DNA of 64,000 bases, taken from Usnea hakonensis. Lineage: Eukaryota > Ascomycota > Lecanoromycetes > Lecanorales > Parmeliaceae. The stretch's first letter is position 1; each line of letters starts with the position of its first letter. Under the pieces are notes generated by a model. It did not search any database. It saw nothing but the letters and a program-made list of their open reading frames with translations, and was not told the DNA's origin. Shown in pieces: positions 55,168-64,000 of this stretch. The position numbers and the translations under genes are program-made. The stretch is taken from positions 62,001-126,000 of the forward strand of contig BLJB01000369.1 in the NCBI GenBank assembly GCA_013423325.1, given 5' to 3'.

Positions 55168-56823
55168 AGAGGAGGCATTGTTCTCCTCACCTCACTTCGA
55201 TGTCCGAAAATGCGATGGGAGATCTCTTCACAACGAATAATGAATCCGGAAATACTTTCACCTCCGCGTCGAGCGTAATCCTAATAGATCTATAACCTCC
55301 ATGGCAATGACTAGAGAGTCACCCGTGGTTATGAAGATTTGGTCCAATTTGTGAAAGTACAAGAGCTTGACGGCAACCTGATTTGTTTTGTGAAAGAGCA
55401 TGTAGGGCCGACGAAAGAGAATTCGAAGACCACTCCAAGCCACCACTAACAACTTGTCCAGTTGTATATAAATCCTTTTCCAATGGCTTACTTCCAAAGA
55501 AACCACAGTTCCTACACCACTGTGTACATCTAGCTGAAAGCTCGCGCAAGAGTAGGTCAAACACGTTATTTCAAAATAGAGAACTTAGGACAGACTGGAT
55601 CGACTCGTCAGACAATGCTGGTATGACTGATATCTTAGAGGAGAATGGAAAATTAGACAGGGAGTCACCTCGCAAGCGTCAAAATACTACACATCGGTCA
55701 TACATGAGAACTGAGACACAAGGCAGGTGTTTTGGATCTCAGGGAGAGGTCGAGAAGAGGAAAGTAAACAGGCCAGCTCCTCGGTAGCCTTCTTCGATTC
55801 CGTGTGCAAGGAATCTCAAAGAAAATACTGAAAAAGGTCCTTGACCAATCCAACAAGAAAAGGTCAATAACTTGCTCCTGGATGACTAATGAGGCCGTTT
55901 ACCTTCGCATCGGGTCCGAGTACTGGCCCATGACGAGGAAAGATCGCTTTCTAGGGAGTCGAGTACTCACAGTTGAAAACAACGAGCCGTTGAGTTCACA
56001 AAGGCACGTACAACTGGTTGAGCTAAGTATTGGGGACGCCCTCATCCCTGGCCCCTTCTCGAGATCATACCAGGAAATAACTTGGTTCTTACGCTCTTCC
56101 CTTCGGTTGAATACTGTCGACATCTCGCGTATCATCGAAGTTGTTGATGCAGATTCTAGAGTTCACGCTTAACTTGGTTCGAAGTACGAGCACCCATATA
56201 CTTCGCCATCATCCACTCTGGAGCAAATGGATAATTATCTTACTGACTACACCAAATTTTTCAAAGGCGCCAAGACCATTTGTATCGCTGGATGACCAAA
56301 AATCCTTCCCTTTACTCGCAGATTCTCCCTTCGCCCGCTATACCGTCCATTTAATTGACAAGAACGGCCGCCCAGAACGTCGTTGTTGGCGGACTCGACT
56401 GTGACAAGATAGTCGATTCGATAATATTATTGCCATGAGTCAAGAATGTCGTCGAGGAATGGCACAAGATCTATGGCAACGTGGGTGCAAAGAATCTGGT
56501 TTTGGAGGTCCTGATCGAATCTTTCAAGATAATTACTTGTAAGATCATGAGATGGTCCCTTCCGAGCCTCTAGGCACGGGAAACACGATGATGTGGATGG
56601 CCGCCGCTAGATTTGCCGGTTGGAGTGGTTTCAACGTGGGTGCAGATGTGTTATAACAAATCTACTAGAGGTATTCAGAGAAGTGAGTCACTCATAGGCG
56701 CTCGCAAGTGTTGCATAGATTAATGAATCACAGGATTTTCACGGCCTAGGTTCAGCAGCCGTGTCGACTAGCTTCAACCCGATCACTCTGAATCCTTAAG
56801 CCTTCCAAAAGCCTTGGCAGAGA
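55168..56823 (+). other. Coding remnants without recognised family
   Basis: Between 55881 and 56172 an ATG frame (MTNEAVYLRIGSEYW ... GPFSRSYQEITWFLRSSLRL) has protein-like character for about 96 codons. Another stretch at about 56,210-56,400 also reads like protein. Neither has a motif I can name, and neither has a full gene structure. Confidence 0.3.
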
Positions 56824-57209
56824 CCGAAAGAAACAGGCCTCGAGGCTGATGACGATGTTTTCGACCCTGACTCAGACTATGAGTTTGACGACCACAACTC
56901 CGTCTATGATTCGGACTATGAGTTTGACGACTACAACTTCGTCTATGATCCAGACTTCGACGGTGACTATACTCTACCGCTTTCCGAGTAAGTCATGTTC
57001 TTCCTCAACAAGACTTCTTGGCTCTAACATGTGTCAGAGACAGACCACCTCGTTCTTCAGTAGATGGTCACGCAACTAACACGCTCGCACCTGGCTGGTA
57101 TGACTTGCATCCCCTCAGTGAATCAGAGTCGGCGGCCGTTGAAGCGGACCTCATTGAGCCCGAGAGGATGTGCGGCCTGTCAGATAAGTTGAGACCTGCC
57201 ATGGCTTGA
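56824..57209 (+). pseudogene. Two-exon remnant with a duplicated acidic repeat
   Basis: Exon-like segments 56824-56987 and 57038-57209 join across a 50-bp GT-AG intron (GTAAGT...GTGTCAG). The first contains two copies of a 16-residue unit, DSDYEFDDHNSVYD and DSDYEFDDYNFVYD, coded by a direct repeat of 48 bp. The second reads APGWYDLHPLSESESAAVEA, then DLIEPERMCGL, and ends at a TGA at 57207. No start codon is visible upstream in frame, so this is a piece of a larger gene, probably of the same decayed locus that continues at 57.6 kb. Function unknown. Confidence 0.45.
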
Positions 57210-57574
57210 GTAGATGCTGACCAATTCTCGGAACAGTACCTCCAACACACGAGACCACCCATGACGCACAGAAAGTATTGATAACAGATGAACTCATTCG
57301 GTGCATGCTTTAGTAGGGTGATTTTGACGAGGCATACTACTTGAAGGATTATACCACCAATGTGATAAGGCTTTTAAGGTCGCTCAACACAAGATTCTTG
57401 AGTCCTGGACCAGTCCCCACGGAGGGTAACATGGACCAATGACCATTTACGTGAATCCTTTCAGGAACTCCAATTGACAGGTCCCCTGCAGACTTGGTCC
57501 TTCTGTCATGCCCACGTTCTCGAAAGTGAGAGCGGTCCCCATTTTCAAGTCCAAAACCTGTGAAACATTCAACC

Positions 57575-59982
57575 ATGACCCATGCCCAAAGAGCGGAAGA
57601 TATCGAACAAAACCAGAAGGATTCCAATGACAGAATGGCCGACATAGAAGCAATGGAGAGAATTGCGGACAAACATCGCATTAGGAACGCCGCAAATATG
57701 ACCCAAGAAAAAAAAGTTTGAACACTTAGTCATATGGTGATGAATGATGAAGGCAAGGACAGCGGGAAATGCTCGTGAGCACGATGGCTCGAATGGAAAC
57801 ATATTTAGTGGCTCCGGGGATCGAGGTGGCCTTGCTGTGCCATTTATTGGGGCGGGAAGCAAGATTGGCCCTCAGAAGCCCCGCGACAAACTCAATTTCA
57901 CGATCCTCAAAGAAGGTCCAGTCTTCCCAGCCAGACTCTGAATCGGAGAGTGATGAGTCTGTTGACTCCCTTGAATCTCACGCTCCTCCTGCGCTCCGCT
58001 CTTACGGTCGTGACAATGAGACATTGCCCAATGAAAAAGATATCAAGAAGCGCTCTACTTTCGATTGGTAGGCTAGGTTCGAGCAGTGGCTTATGCCGTC
58101 GAAATCGAAAAGTTACAGGGAGCGGGCAGAAACTTGAGGACCATGTAGCAATATCCCATGGCAGATCATTGAGACTCTACAAATTGAAGGCGACGACTAT
58201 TCGGACATCCCGATCGTAGTAACGAAATGTCTCTATGTGAAAGGGAAGAACGTCAGCCCTCAGAAAGCACGCTATCACACATCTTGAGGTAAAACCATTT
58301 CAAGATCAAATCTGAATCGAATCTGAACCAAATAGGGCCTTGACGATCGCAACATCACAATTATGCCGAATCGTGCTGGGGTCCCAGGAACGTAAGTAGA
58401 GAGATCAATTGTAAACTGGTTTCAAACTAATCTTGTAAGAGACAAGATCGCACGGGGTATTGAAGAATCCAAAAAGATGTCAGTACTAATTCCCAATTGG
58501 TTTTGAATTGATTCTGATATGAATAGGGCTATCACCATTGACAGTGACGTAGAGATTGACGAAAGGTTTTTTCAATCTCCAGAAATGGTTTGAAATTGGT
58601 TTTCAATTGATCTAATTCGAATAAGCAACACGACCGCGGCAACTCCATCCAAGTATGTGAACAATGAAACCGATTCTAAACTAATTGCTAACTTTTAAGA
58701 AATCGAACACCTAGGAAAAAGTGAGTAGTTCTGAATTAATTCGAAATCGGTTTCTAACTAGTTAGGGGTACCAACCACGGTCTTGCGCAGAAAAAGGTCA
58801 AGTAAGTAAATCGATTTATAACTACTTCAGAGTCAATTCTAAATCAGTTTAGAAGCACTATACGTGAAGTTCGTGATAAAGCGTAAGACGGATTTGAGAG
58901 AAAAAACCCTGCAACCTAATACTGGCGCGAGCCCGGAAACTTCGACCCAGCGGATGTTCAAGCTCTGGACCATACTTCGTACCGCTTCCCTATAGCTACG
59001 GAACCATCCAGAAAATCAGCACGCCTGAATGCGCAAAGTGTTACTGGTGATCATGAAACTTCTACACCGGGAGCCACTACCAAGATCAAGACCGAAGCTG
59101 TCGCAAAGAAGACAGCACCTCCTTTCAAAGTCATAGACCTTGGTCCCCATGCCTTGTTACGGTCCACTGCGGGTTGAAGCCAAGTATGATCTCGGCCGGG
59201 GTAAATCCAGTTTAACCTTTGACTGACTTCTCTCAAAGGCCGCTTATACATACTGGGCCAAGGACTTAGAAGAAGCAGACCAATCACAGTGTATCCCAGG
59301 ACCAGGAATTTTATCCACCTCCCCAACAACCCGCGTCCCATTATACGACTGGGAAAAGGACGCAACGGGTCTGGGAAAGAAGACACGGAGATCCATACTG
59401 GCATCCTCATGTCCTCATGCTCAAGCCATTTGTGGAGTCGGCAGTTCCAGGAAAAGGACGCGAAACACTGGTAGTGCTATCTCTGTTGAAATAAGATTAG
59501 AACGGATAGTTCACCTCTATTGCGGCGCTTACCTTTCTTACTTCATAAGCAAGGATGGCCATAAAGTCTATATAGGATGTTCTCACGAATTTCAATCGAC
59601 GGATATCCTTCTTAAGCCAATTCTATAGAGGAAAGGCCAGAAAGCCTGCCTCTGGAGCAAAAAGGACTCAATTCAGAGCTCGAGGATTAGGCCCTCAGGT
59701 CATCGCCTCCTGAACGATCTATATTATATTGAAACCGGGTACGTCAACGTGGCAGACGAAATCCAAGGGAACCTTGCCAACTGGAACGTCGATACGATAA
59801 GCGTATCCTTCGTAGATATCTACAGCTCAGATTCAGTGATCAGATATCTAAAAGTATCCTTTGCTTGCTGGTATATCTCTCGTCGAAACACAAGGAGAGG
59901 AATGATAAAGCGCGGTCGGCGTACTGTTCTCAGGTACAGCACTCTTCACGCTCAAACTTACAACCAAAGTGAACAATTTTAG
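57575..59982 (+). pseudogene. Decayed multi-exon gene containing a cluster of micro-exons
   Basis: From about 57,900 a plus-strand frame reads SQPDSESESDESVDSLESHA (acidic), on through a TAG (58069) and a TGA (58135) to DDYSDIPIVVTKCLYVKG. After an apparent frameshift near 58,235 it continues as SALRKHAITHLE and enters eight exons divided by seven short introns (listed separately). The spliced text includes GLDDRNITIMPNRAGVPG, then DKIARGIEESKKM, then AITIDSDVEIDES and a basic stretch TPSKNRTPRKKGTNHGLAQK. After the last intron it runs on (FDPADVQALDHTSYRFP) through stops at 58884, 58917, 59175 and 59187, and fragments such as KDGHKVYIGCSHEF follow to about 59,980. I do not recognise the protein. 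The charged linker suggests a nuclear protein. Confidence 0.5.
58289..58852 (+). repeat. Seven short related introns in series (introner-like cluster)
   Basis: Predicted introns: 58289-58335, 58392-58439, 58479-58526, 58566-58625, 58653-58699, 58721-58765 and 58802-58852 (47, 48, 48, 60, 47, 45 and 51 nt). All are GT-AG. The exons between them are 56, 39, 39, 27, 21 and 36 nt. Introns 2-7 all fall in phase 2 and keep one frame without stops across the five exons. Several share a core close to AATTGGTTT-n-AATTGAT: intron 3 has AATTGGTTTTGAATTGAT, intron 4 AATTGGTTTTCAATTGAT; introns 2, 5 and 6 carry looser AAACTGGTTTCAAACTAAT-like versions. Shared sequence, size and phase suggest multiplication of one intron. 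Confidence 0.65.
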
Positions 59983-60189
59983 TTTTAACCTTTTTGAATC
60001 TGCTTGTGCGAGGCTTTTGAAGCACATGGAAAACGAAGAACTTCAGCTACTGAGGAGGTACTAACTCTCTCTCTAAGCGTTGCGGCACGTGAGGAGAGTA
60101 CACACCAGAGACTTTGCAGATACGCAAATCCCGCATCTTTTGTTGGATGCGGAAATGCGCCATCATACCACTGGGTCTGGACTTCCCGG

Positions 60190-60545
60190 TCCGGCTAACG
60201 CCACGGTTGACGATGCTAGCGATGTTGGCGAAGGCAAAGTTGACTATGTATTTCAATGCTTACGTCATTCGGGATCAGGAAAAGGCTTTAGTCTTCTGTC
60301 AATTGCCGGCTACAACAACCATAATTATTGCCGTATTACGTCTTATGGGAGTCGATACTGTTACCCATGAGGTCTTCATGAAGCAGAGGAACGCGAGGCC
60401 GTCATTACAGCCTTCAAAGAAAAGGACGATTGCGCTATGGTTCTCGTTGTCACAGATGCCGTAGGCGCTGTTGGTCTTAAACTCACAACACAAATGTTGG
60501 CGCGTCCATCAACTTGAGAGTGCCCATAATTTGGGTATCCATGAG
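60190..60545 (+). pseudogene. Fragment of a SNF2-type helicase, C-terminal lobe
   Basis: KALVFCQLPATTTIIIAVLR, then LMGVDTVTHEVFMK, is helicase-C motif IV and the following helix. After a frameshift the text goes on as EEREAVITAFKEKDDCAMVL, then VVTDAVGAVGLKL (motif V region). After a second frameshift it reads LNSQHKCWRVHQLESAHNLG, then IHEE (leading to motif VI, whose Q-x-x-G-R-x-x-R is missing). At least two frameshifts plus a lost motif make this non-functional. It probably belonged to the same gene, or gene family, as the N-lobe fragment at 52.6 kb. Confidence 0.6.
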
Positions 60546-60639
60546 GAACATCTACTTCATACCTTTCTTCACATGCACTTTTCAAAAGCACAATTCTTTC
60601 ATTTTCTGAAATGTAGCTACCCCACGGACAACTTTTTTG

Positions 60640-60875
60640 ATATTCACTACTACATATATACTACCGGCAGTAAGCTATTCTAGCAATTATTCTAGTAATC
60701 ATATTTAATCGTTTTAGCTGTGGCTCTGCGCGAGATCAGACGCTATCAGAGAACAACGGATCTTCTTTTGCGCAAACTTCCATTTCAACGATTGGTGCGC
60801 GAAATAGCGAAAGATGTCTCTACCAAGCGCGATCTTCGGTTCCAACCGGAAGCTCTTGAGTGTTTGCAGGAGGCC
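60640..60875 (+). pseudogene. Truncated histone H3 fold, centromeric-H3 (CenH3/CENP-A)-like
   Basis: After a predicted 48-bp GT-AG intron (60670-60717) the frame reads TVALREIRRYQRTTDLLLRK, then LPFQRLVREIAKDVSTK and RDLRFQPEALECLQEA, ending at 60875. This covers alpha-N, helix 1, loop 1 and the first half of helix 2 of histone H3. Loop 1 is two residues longer than in canonical H3 (DVSTKRDLRF against DFKTDLRF). Helix 2 has A-L-x-C-L-Q-E-A, as in Schizosaccharomyces Cnp1, instead of the A-I-G/M-A-L-Q-E of H3; both are CenH3 features. The codon split at the intron gives G-T|V, matching the PGTVALREI block. The sequence then stops being histone-like: no second half of helix 2, no loop 2, no helix 3, and no recognisable N-tail beyond a few residues. 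It is a fragment, not a working gene. Confidence 0.75.
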
Positions 60876-61421
60876 AGGTGGTCGGGTACTCTAGCAATGA
60901 TGAGAAACAAGTGCCATCGGAGATTTGATGGATGCGAACGCGACTCTTTGATCTGCTCTTTCGTCGAAGTCTGATAAGTTCTTGGAACACTCCTTTACTG
61001 GATCTGCGCAAATATCTGAAAACTCTCTAAACGGTGGTGCTCTTCGTTCGAAGCCTAGGAGCCAAGAGTGGCAAAGCAGCCCTAGCGCGGGATTCGTTTA
61101 ATATGATGGGAATAGATCAAGAGATGGTTCTTGCGCGTAGCCTCAAGTTGAAAACGAACGTGACAAATGGCTGTCGACTGTTCTTAATAGGCAGTTTGGT
61201 ATCTCAAATTGCCCTGTTCTTTTCTCTCTTATCGTGTTTTACAGTATAGGAAAAGGTTCTTCACACTTGTGTCCCTGTTCTTACTACGCATTCTCTACAA
61301 TTTAGAAACAATTTTTTGCACTTGCATCCTCTTTTTTCTCCTCTCAATCATTCCCGTTTCTTTTCTAAAATAAAGGAATATTCTAAAGATTTCAAGAATA
61401 CTTATTTACAACCTTGTTGCC
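60876..61421. other. Low-information segment
   Basis: Short frames without motifs. A plus-strand stretch at about 60,915-61,095 is partly open but not recognised. Confidence 0.3.
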
Positions 61422-61645
61422 TTGCTATCCGAACGCGAGTACTCGGGGATTGTGAGATCTAAACCTGCCTTTCTACCGCTGTCCGATCTGGTCGAATAGA
61501 TCTTCCAAAGCGAGCAATTGTATAGTTGCGACGTTGAGGAGCTCTAAGACTTGATCGACCGATTGACCCCCCTTGTTACACGTCTTAGAGCTGAGAAAGT
61601 ATAGAGCGAAGGTCTTAACGGATATTTTGTCGATACTCTCTCGTA
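61422..61645 (+). pseudogene. Stop-riddled copy B of the SDLV-family fragment
   Basis: One frame reads LLSEREYSGIVRSKPAFLPL, then SDLVE, a TAG (61497), IFQSEQLYSCDVEEL, a TAA (61545), DLIDRLTPLVTRLRAEKV, a TAG (61602) and SEGLNGYFVDTLS. It aligns with copy A at 54,304-54,393 (SG-x-x-RSK, SDLV[DE]Q, Q[ST]EQL-x-x-CD). Three nonsense codons in an otherwise continuous frame mark it as dead by substitution. Further exon-like pieces follow (for example VLAMWNVCDIIDDRDN at about 61,988-62,035) and may link it to the DUF3716-type frame downstream. Confidence 0.55.
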
Positions 61646-62087
61646 TTCTGAGTGTGAATCCTCTTCTCCGAAGGTAAACCTCGTTTATTGAGTAATTTCG
61701 GAGAGCTGTTATAGTTGATAACTAATTAGGCTATCTCTCCTTTGGAGCCTATATTAGAGAGCAGGAAGCGGAAGAGAGATGGACCGGTATGAATGCTCTA
61801 GACTACCATGATTTCAGAGTATTGATATTGATACGCAGTGTCTCTCTACCCCACCTACGACACCTGCCTCTAAGAAGGTATGTTCTCTAGATATTATATT
61901 ATAATTATGTGCTGACGGTACCTGCCAAGAGGTTTCGCGATCCTATTCCGCGAGTAGGTAGCTGAGGATAAATCGAAAGAAGTACTAGCTATGTGGAACG
62001 TTTGCGATATAATCGACGATAGGGATAACTGTCTTGCTGAGAAGGCGGTATGTATCACATCGAGAGCGGCATTACACTAAATCGGCG

Positions 62088-62720
62088 ATGGGCCACCCCC
62101 CCCCCCCCAACCCTCACCATGTAAGTCCTCTCTCTTCGTACGAAGATCATGCTAACGTCGCACGAAGGGCTCTCGTACCATACAATGCAAACCTCGCTAG
62201 CCTCCACCAGCACGCCCTCGCTGTCGCCGCCGCCACCCCGGGGGGTGGGCACCCGGTGCTCCCTGTGGGCAATCAGCAGGCGGCCCCGTTTGTTCACGCC
62301 CCTGCCTCGCGTCAGTTACTCGCCCTTCCCGGGCAGGATGTGCTATTCGTCTTCGGACGAATCACTGCCGCTCAAGTAGTAACTGCGCGGCAGTCGTACG
62401 TCAATGCCATTCTGCTCCAGAGTCGTGGACAGGCAGCTCAACCTGCCTGCCATCAGTGCCGATCACCGCGGCCTGGTCTCGTGCCCTTTCCAGAATGTCG
62501 GCGTTTACCCGGCTTCTTCAACGGGTGCTGCGCCAATTGCAAATGGCGAGACCACGCCGCGCGGTGCTTCTTCGTACGAGGGGACACGGATCCAGATAGC
62601 GGAGACCGTGATAATCCGCGTGGGTCCCGCCGATCGAGCTCCTCCGTCAGAACATCCAGGCACCCAGCTCGAAGTGGGCTGAAATTCTTATTCCGAGCAC
62701 GAGGTGCAGTATTACCGTAA
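62088..62720 (+). CDS. DUF3716-type Cys-rich fungal protein (possibly broken)
   Basis: 210 residues follow the ATG at 62088; the frame is open earlier but only with non-ATG codons. A run of fourteen Cs right after the start (62096-62109) gives a Pro run. The recognisable part is ACHQCRSPRPGLVPFPECRR, then FNGCCANCKWRDHAARC, a C-x2-C ... C ... C-x2-C ... C arrangement of the fungal DUF3716 family, presumably zinc-binding. After the last Cys the neighbouring frame (IQIAETVIIRVGPADRAPPS) looks more protein-like, so a frameshift near 62,570-62,580 is likely. DUF3716 genes are common in repeat-rich fungal regions. Role unknown. Confidence 0.5.
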   Translation: MGHPPPPNPHHVSPLSSYEDHANVARRALVPYNANLASLHQHALAVAAATPGGGHPVLPVGNQQAAPFVHAPASRQLLALPGQDVLFVFGRITAAQVVTARQSYVNAILLQSRGQAAQPACHQCRSPRPGLVPFPECRRLPGFFNGCCANCKWRDHAARCFFVRGDTDPDSGDRDNPRGSRRSSSSVRTSRHPARSGLKFLFRARGAVLP

Positions 62721-62988
62721 TACCAGACCGGGAGATGATCGCATATTTCTATGAGGTAAAGCTTCAGACGAAGAGCTGGAGATCAGAAAGCTCGAAACAA
62801 TAACCCGGCGCCGCGATATTGATTAGACACCTCCCCTAGCTGGGCACCAGGTGGCTTTGGAGAGACCTCGACCGCAGCAGGTGGGTGATACATTAGAGCA
62901 CGGGCTGTCTACTCACAGAGAGCGGCGAGTTGAGAGAAACTTACGAGCAGGTGATTCTCCAAGGCAGGCTACTATATAAGGACTTGGG

Positions 62989-64000
62989 AAGTTACGGAGC
63001 GCTAAGACCTATCTTGGCTATCCTAATGTTGGTCTGCTTGGAAGAAGAGTAGACTCACTGGGCATGGCGACACCTGAGGACAAAATCAAAGCAATTAGCA
63101 ATATCACCTACCCTGCCACGTTAGGTGACTTGGAACATTACCTTGGCCTCACTGGATACTTGCGGCAATACGTACACTTCTATGCTCAGCTCGCTAGACC
63201 CCTCCAAGATCCGAAGACCCGTTTGCTAAAAGACGCACCTGCCAAAGGCAACCAAAGGCGTGCGTATTCATCAAAGCAACGCCTGCCAGAGGCTACGGCA
63301 AAGGAGAGACAAAGCTTCATCAGCCTGCAAGAAGCATTAAGCGAACCTTCAATGCTGGTCCATTTTGATCCCGCAAGGACATTATGGATTGACTTAGACG
63401 CCTCAAAAGAATCTGGCTTTGGTGTTATGATTTTCCATGTGAAAGACGACGCTACCGCACCATCCACAAAAGGTAATAAATGGCCATCGAGGACGTCGAT
63501 GGAGCCAATCATGTTTCTGTCCAGGGTACTAACAAATGCCGAGCAAAATTATTGGCCTACGGAACTTGAGATCGCTGGTTTCGTTTGGACTATAAAGAAG
63601 ATAAGGCATATGGTTGAATCGTCAAAGCATGCGGTAATCATTCAAACTGATCATTCTGATATTCTCGACATCACACGTCAATCTTCTATTGTTTCTACCT
63701 CATCAACACTACGGATGAATGTCAGACTCGTGCGTGCATCTCAGTTTTTGCGTCAATTCAGGCTTGAAGTAAGACATAAGCCAGGAAAGGAACACATAGT
63801 GCCAGACGCACTATCGCGACTTGCTACCGAAGAAGCAACTCCGAAACGAAGGAAATTATCTGTCTCGGTGCTAATTCCAAGACAAATACGAGTATCAACG
63901 CCGTTGAGCAATAAGAGCAGTAACTCCAATTCCTCGGAGCACAATCAGAGTAATAACTCTAATTCCTCGGAGCAGTCCCTACTCCGAGACCTAAGTCGAT
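62989..64000 (+). mobile_element. Ty3/gypsy retrotransposon pol fragment (end of RT and RNase H), runs off the window
   Basis: A continuous frame from about 62,989 to the right edge reads AKTYLGYPNVGLLGRRVDSL, then GDLEHYLGLTGYLRQYVHF, then FYAQLARPLQDPKTRL (RT thumb/connection), followed by RNase H: TLWIDLDASKESGFGVMIF, EQNYWPTELEIAGFVWTIKK and VIIQTDHSDIL, with the acidic residues D-E-D of the active site in place. It then has the tether HKPGKEHIVPDALSRL, typical of chromoviral and other Ty3-like elements. The catalytic YxDD of RT should lie further upstream, but that DNA (62,720-62,985) is not open in this frame, so the 5' part is broken or diverged. Integrase would lie beyond the window. 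No LTR is seen within the window. Confidence 0.85.

Noticed and set aside
60718..60974. A working CenH3 gene
   Set aside because: Histone similarity stops at 60,875, half the fold is missing, and I could not find 3' exons in the next about 500 bp.

Overview
The window comes from the nuclear genome of a filamentous ascomycete (Pezizomycotina). The evidence is short GT-AG introns of about 45-130 bp, single copies of Ascomycota-type genes (the outer-kinetochore DASH subunit Dad3, an nrc-2/Fpk1-type AGC kinase, Mch1, a UCS-domain She4/UNC-45 protein), and a Ty3/gypsy element of fungal type. I cannot fix the class from sequence alone; Leotiomycetes is a guess.

Positions 1-48,031 are a normal gene-bearing arm. 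In order it carries: a disordered conserved fungal protein; an Mch1-like transporter (-); the inositol hexakisphosphate kinase Kcs1 (-, two exons); the spliceosomal SmF protein (-, four exons) divergent from ARP3 (+, six exons); an nrc-2 type kinase (+, five exons); a degenerate GAGGCCT-rich repeat array running into a C2H2 zinc-finger gene; a FAD monooxygenase (-); a four-unit tandem repeat near 24 kb; one small orphan frame; DAD3 (+, two exons); mitochondrial ribosomal protein uS5m (-) divergent from the tRNA methyltransferase TRM2 (+); a secreted Cys-rich protein; a mitochondrial PPR protein (-); a DUF866/CZIB zinc protein (+, five exons); a taspase-like threonine aspartase (+, five exons); TFIIH subunit Tfb4 (-, four exons); an MFS transporter (-); and a UNC-45/She4 myosin chaperone (+, two exons). 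Several of these (SmF, DAD3, CZIB, Tfb4 and the 5' parts of ARP3, taspase and UNC-45) are visible only after splicing short exons by hand. They are mostly housekeeping genes of RNA, translation, cytoskeleton and signalling, often in divergent pairs sharing 0.2-0.6 kb promoters. There are no operons.

Positions 48,032-64,000 are an accessory, repeat-like compartment. I see no convincingly intact host gene, but many plus-strand coding remnants whose frames run on through isolated stop codons: a protein with a YIG motif, both lobes of a SNF2-type helicase separated by about 7 kb, two paralogous fragments sharing an S-D-L-V-[DE]-Q motif, a DUF3716-type Cys-rich protein, and the RT/RNase H part of a Ty3/gypsy polyprotein running off the right edge.

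Two things stand out there. First, a decayed gene at about 57.6-60 kb has a cluster of seven tiny introns (45-60 nt) separating micro-exons of 21-56 nt. Six of the seven introns are in phase 2 and several share a common core, which resembles recent intron gain by introner-like elements. Second, a piece of a histone H3 fold at 60,718-60,875, with a lengthened loop 1 and an A-L-x-C-L-Q-E-A helix 2, looks like a truncated centromeric H3 (CenH3/CENP-A) copy.
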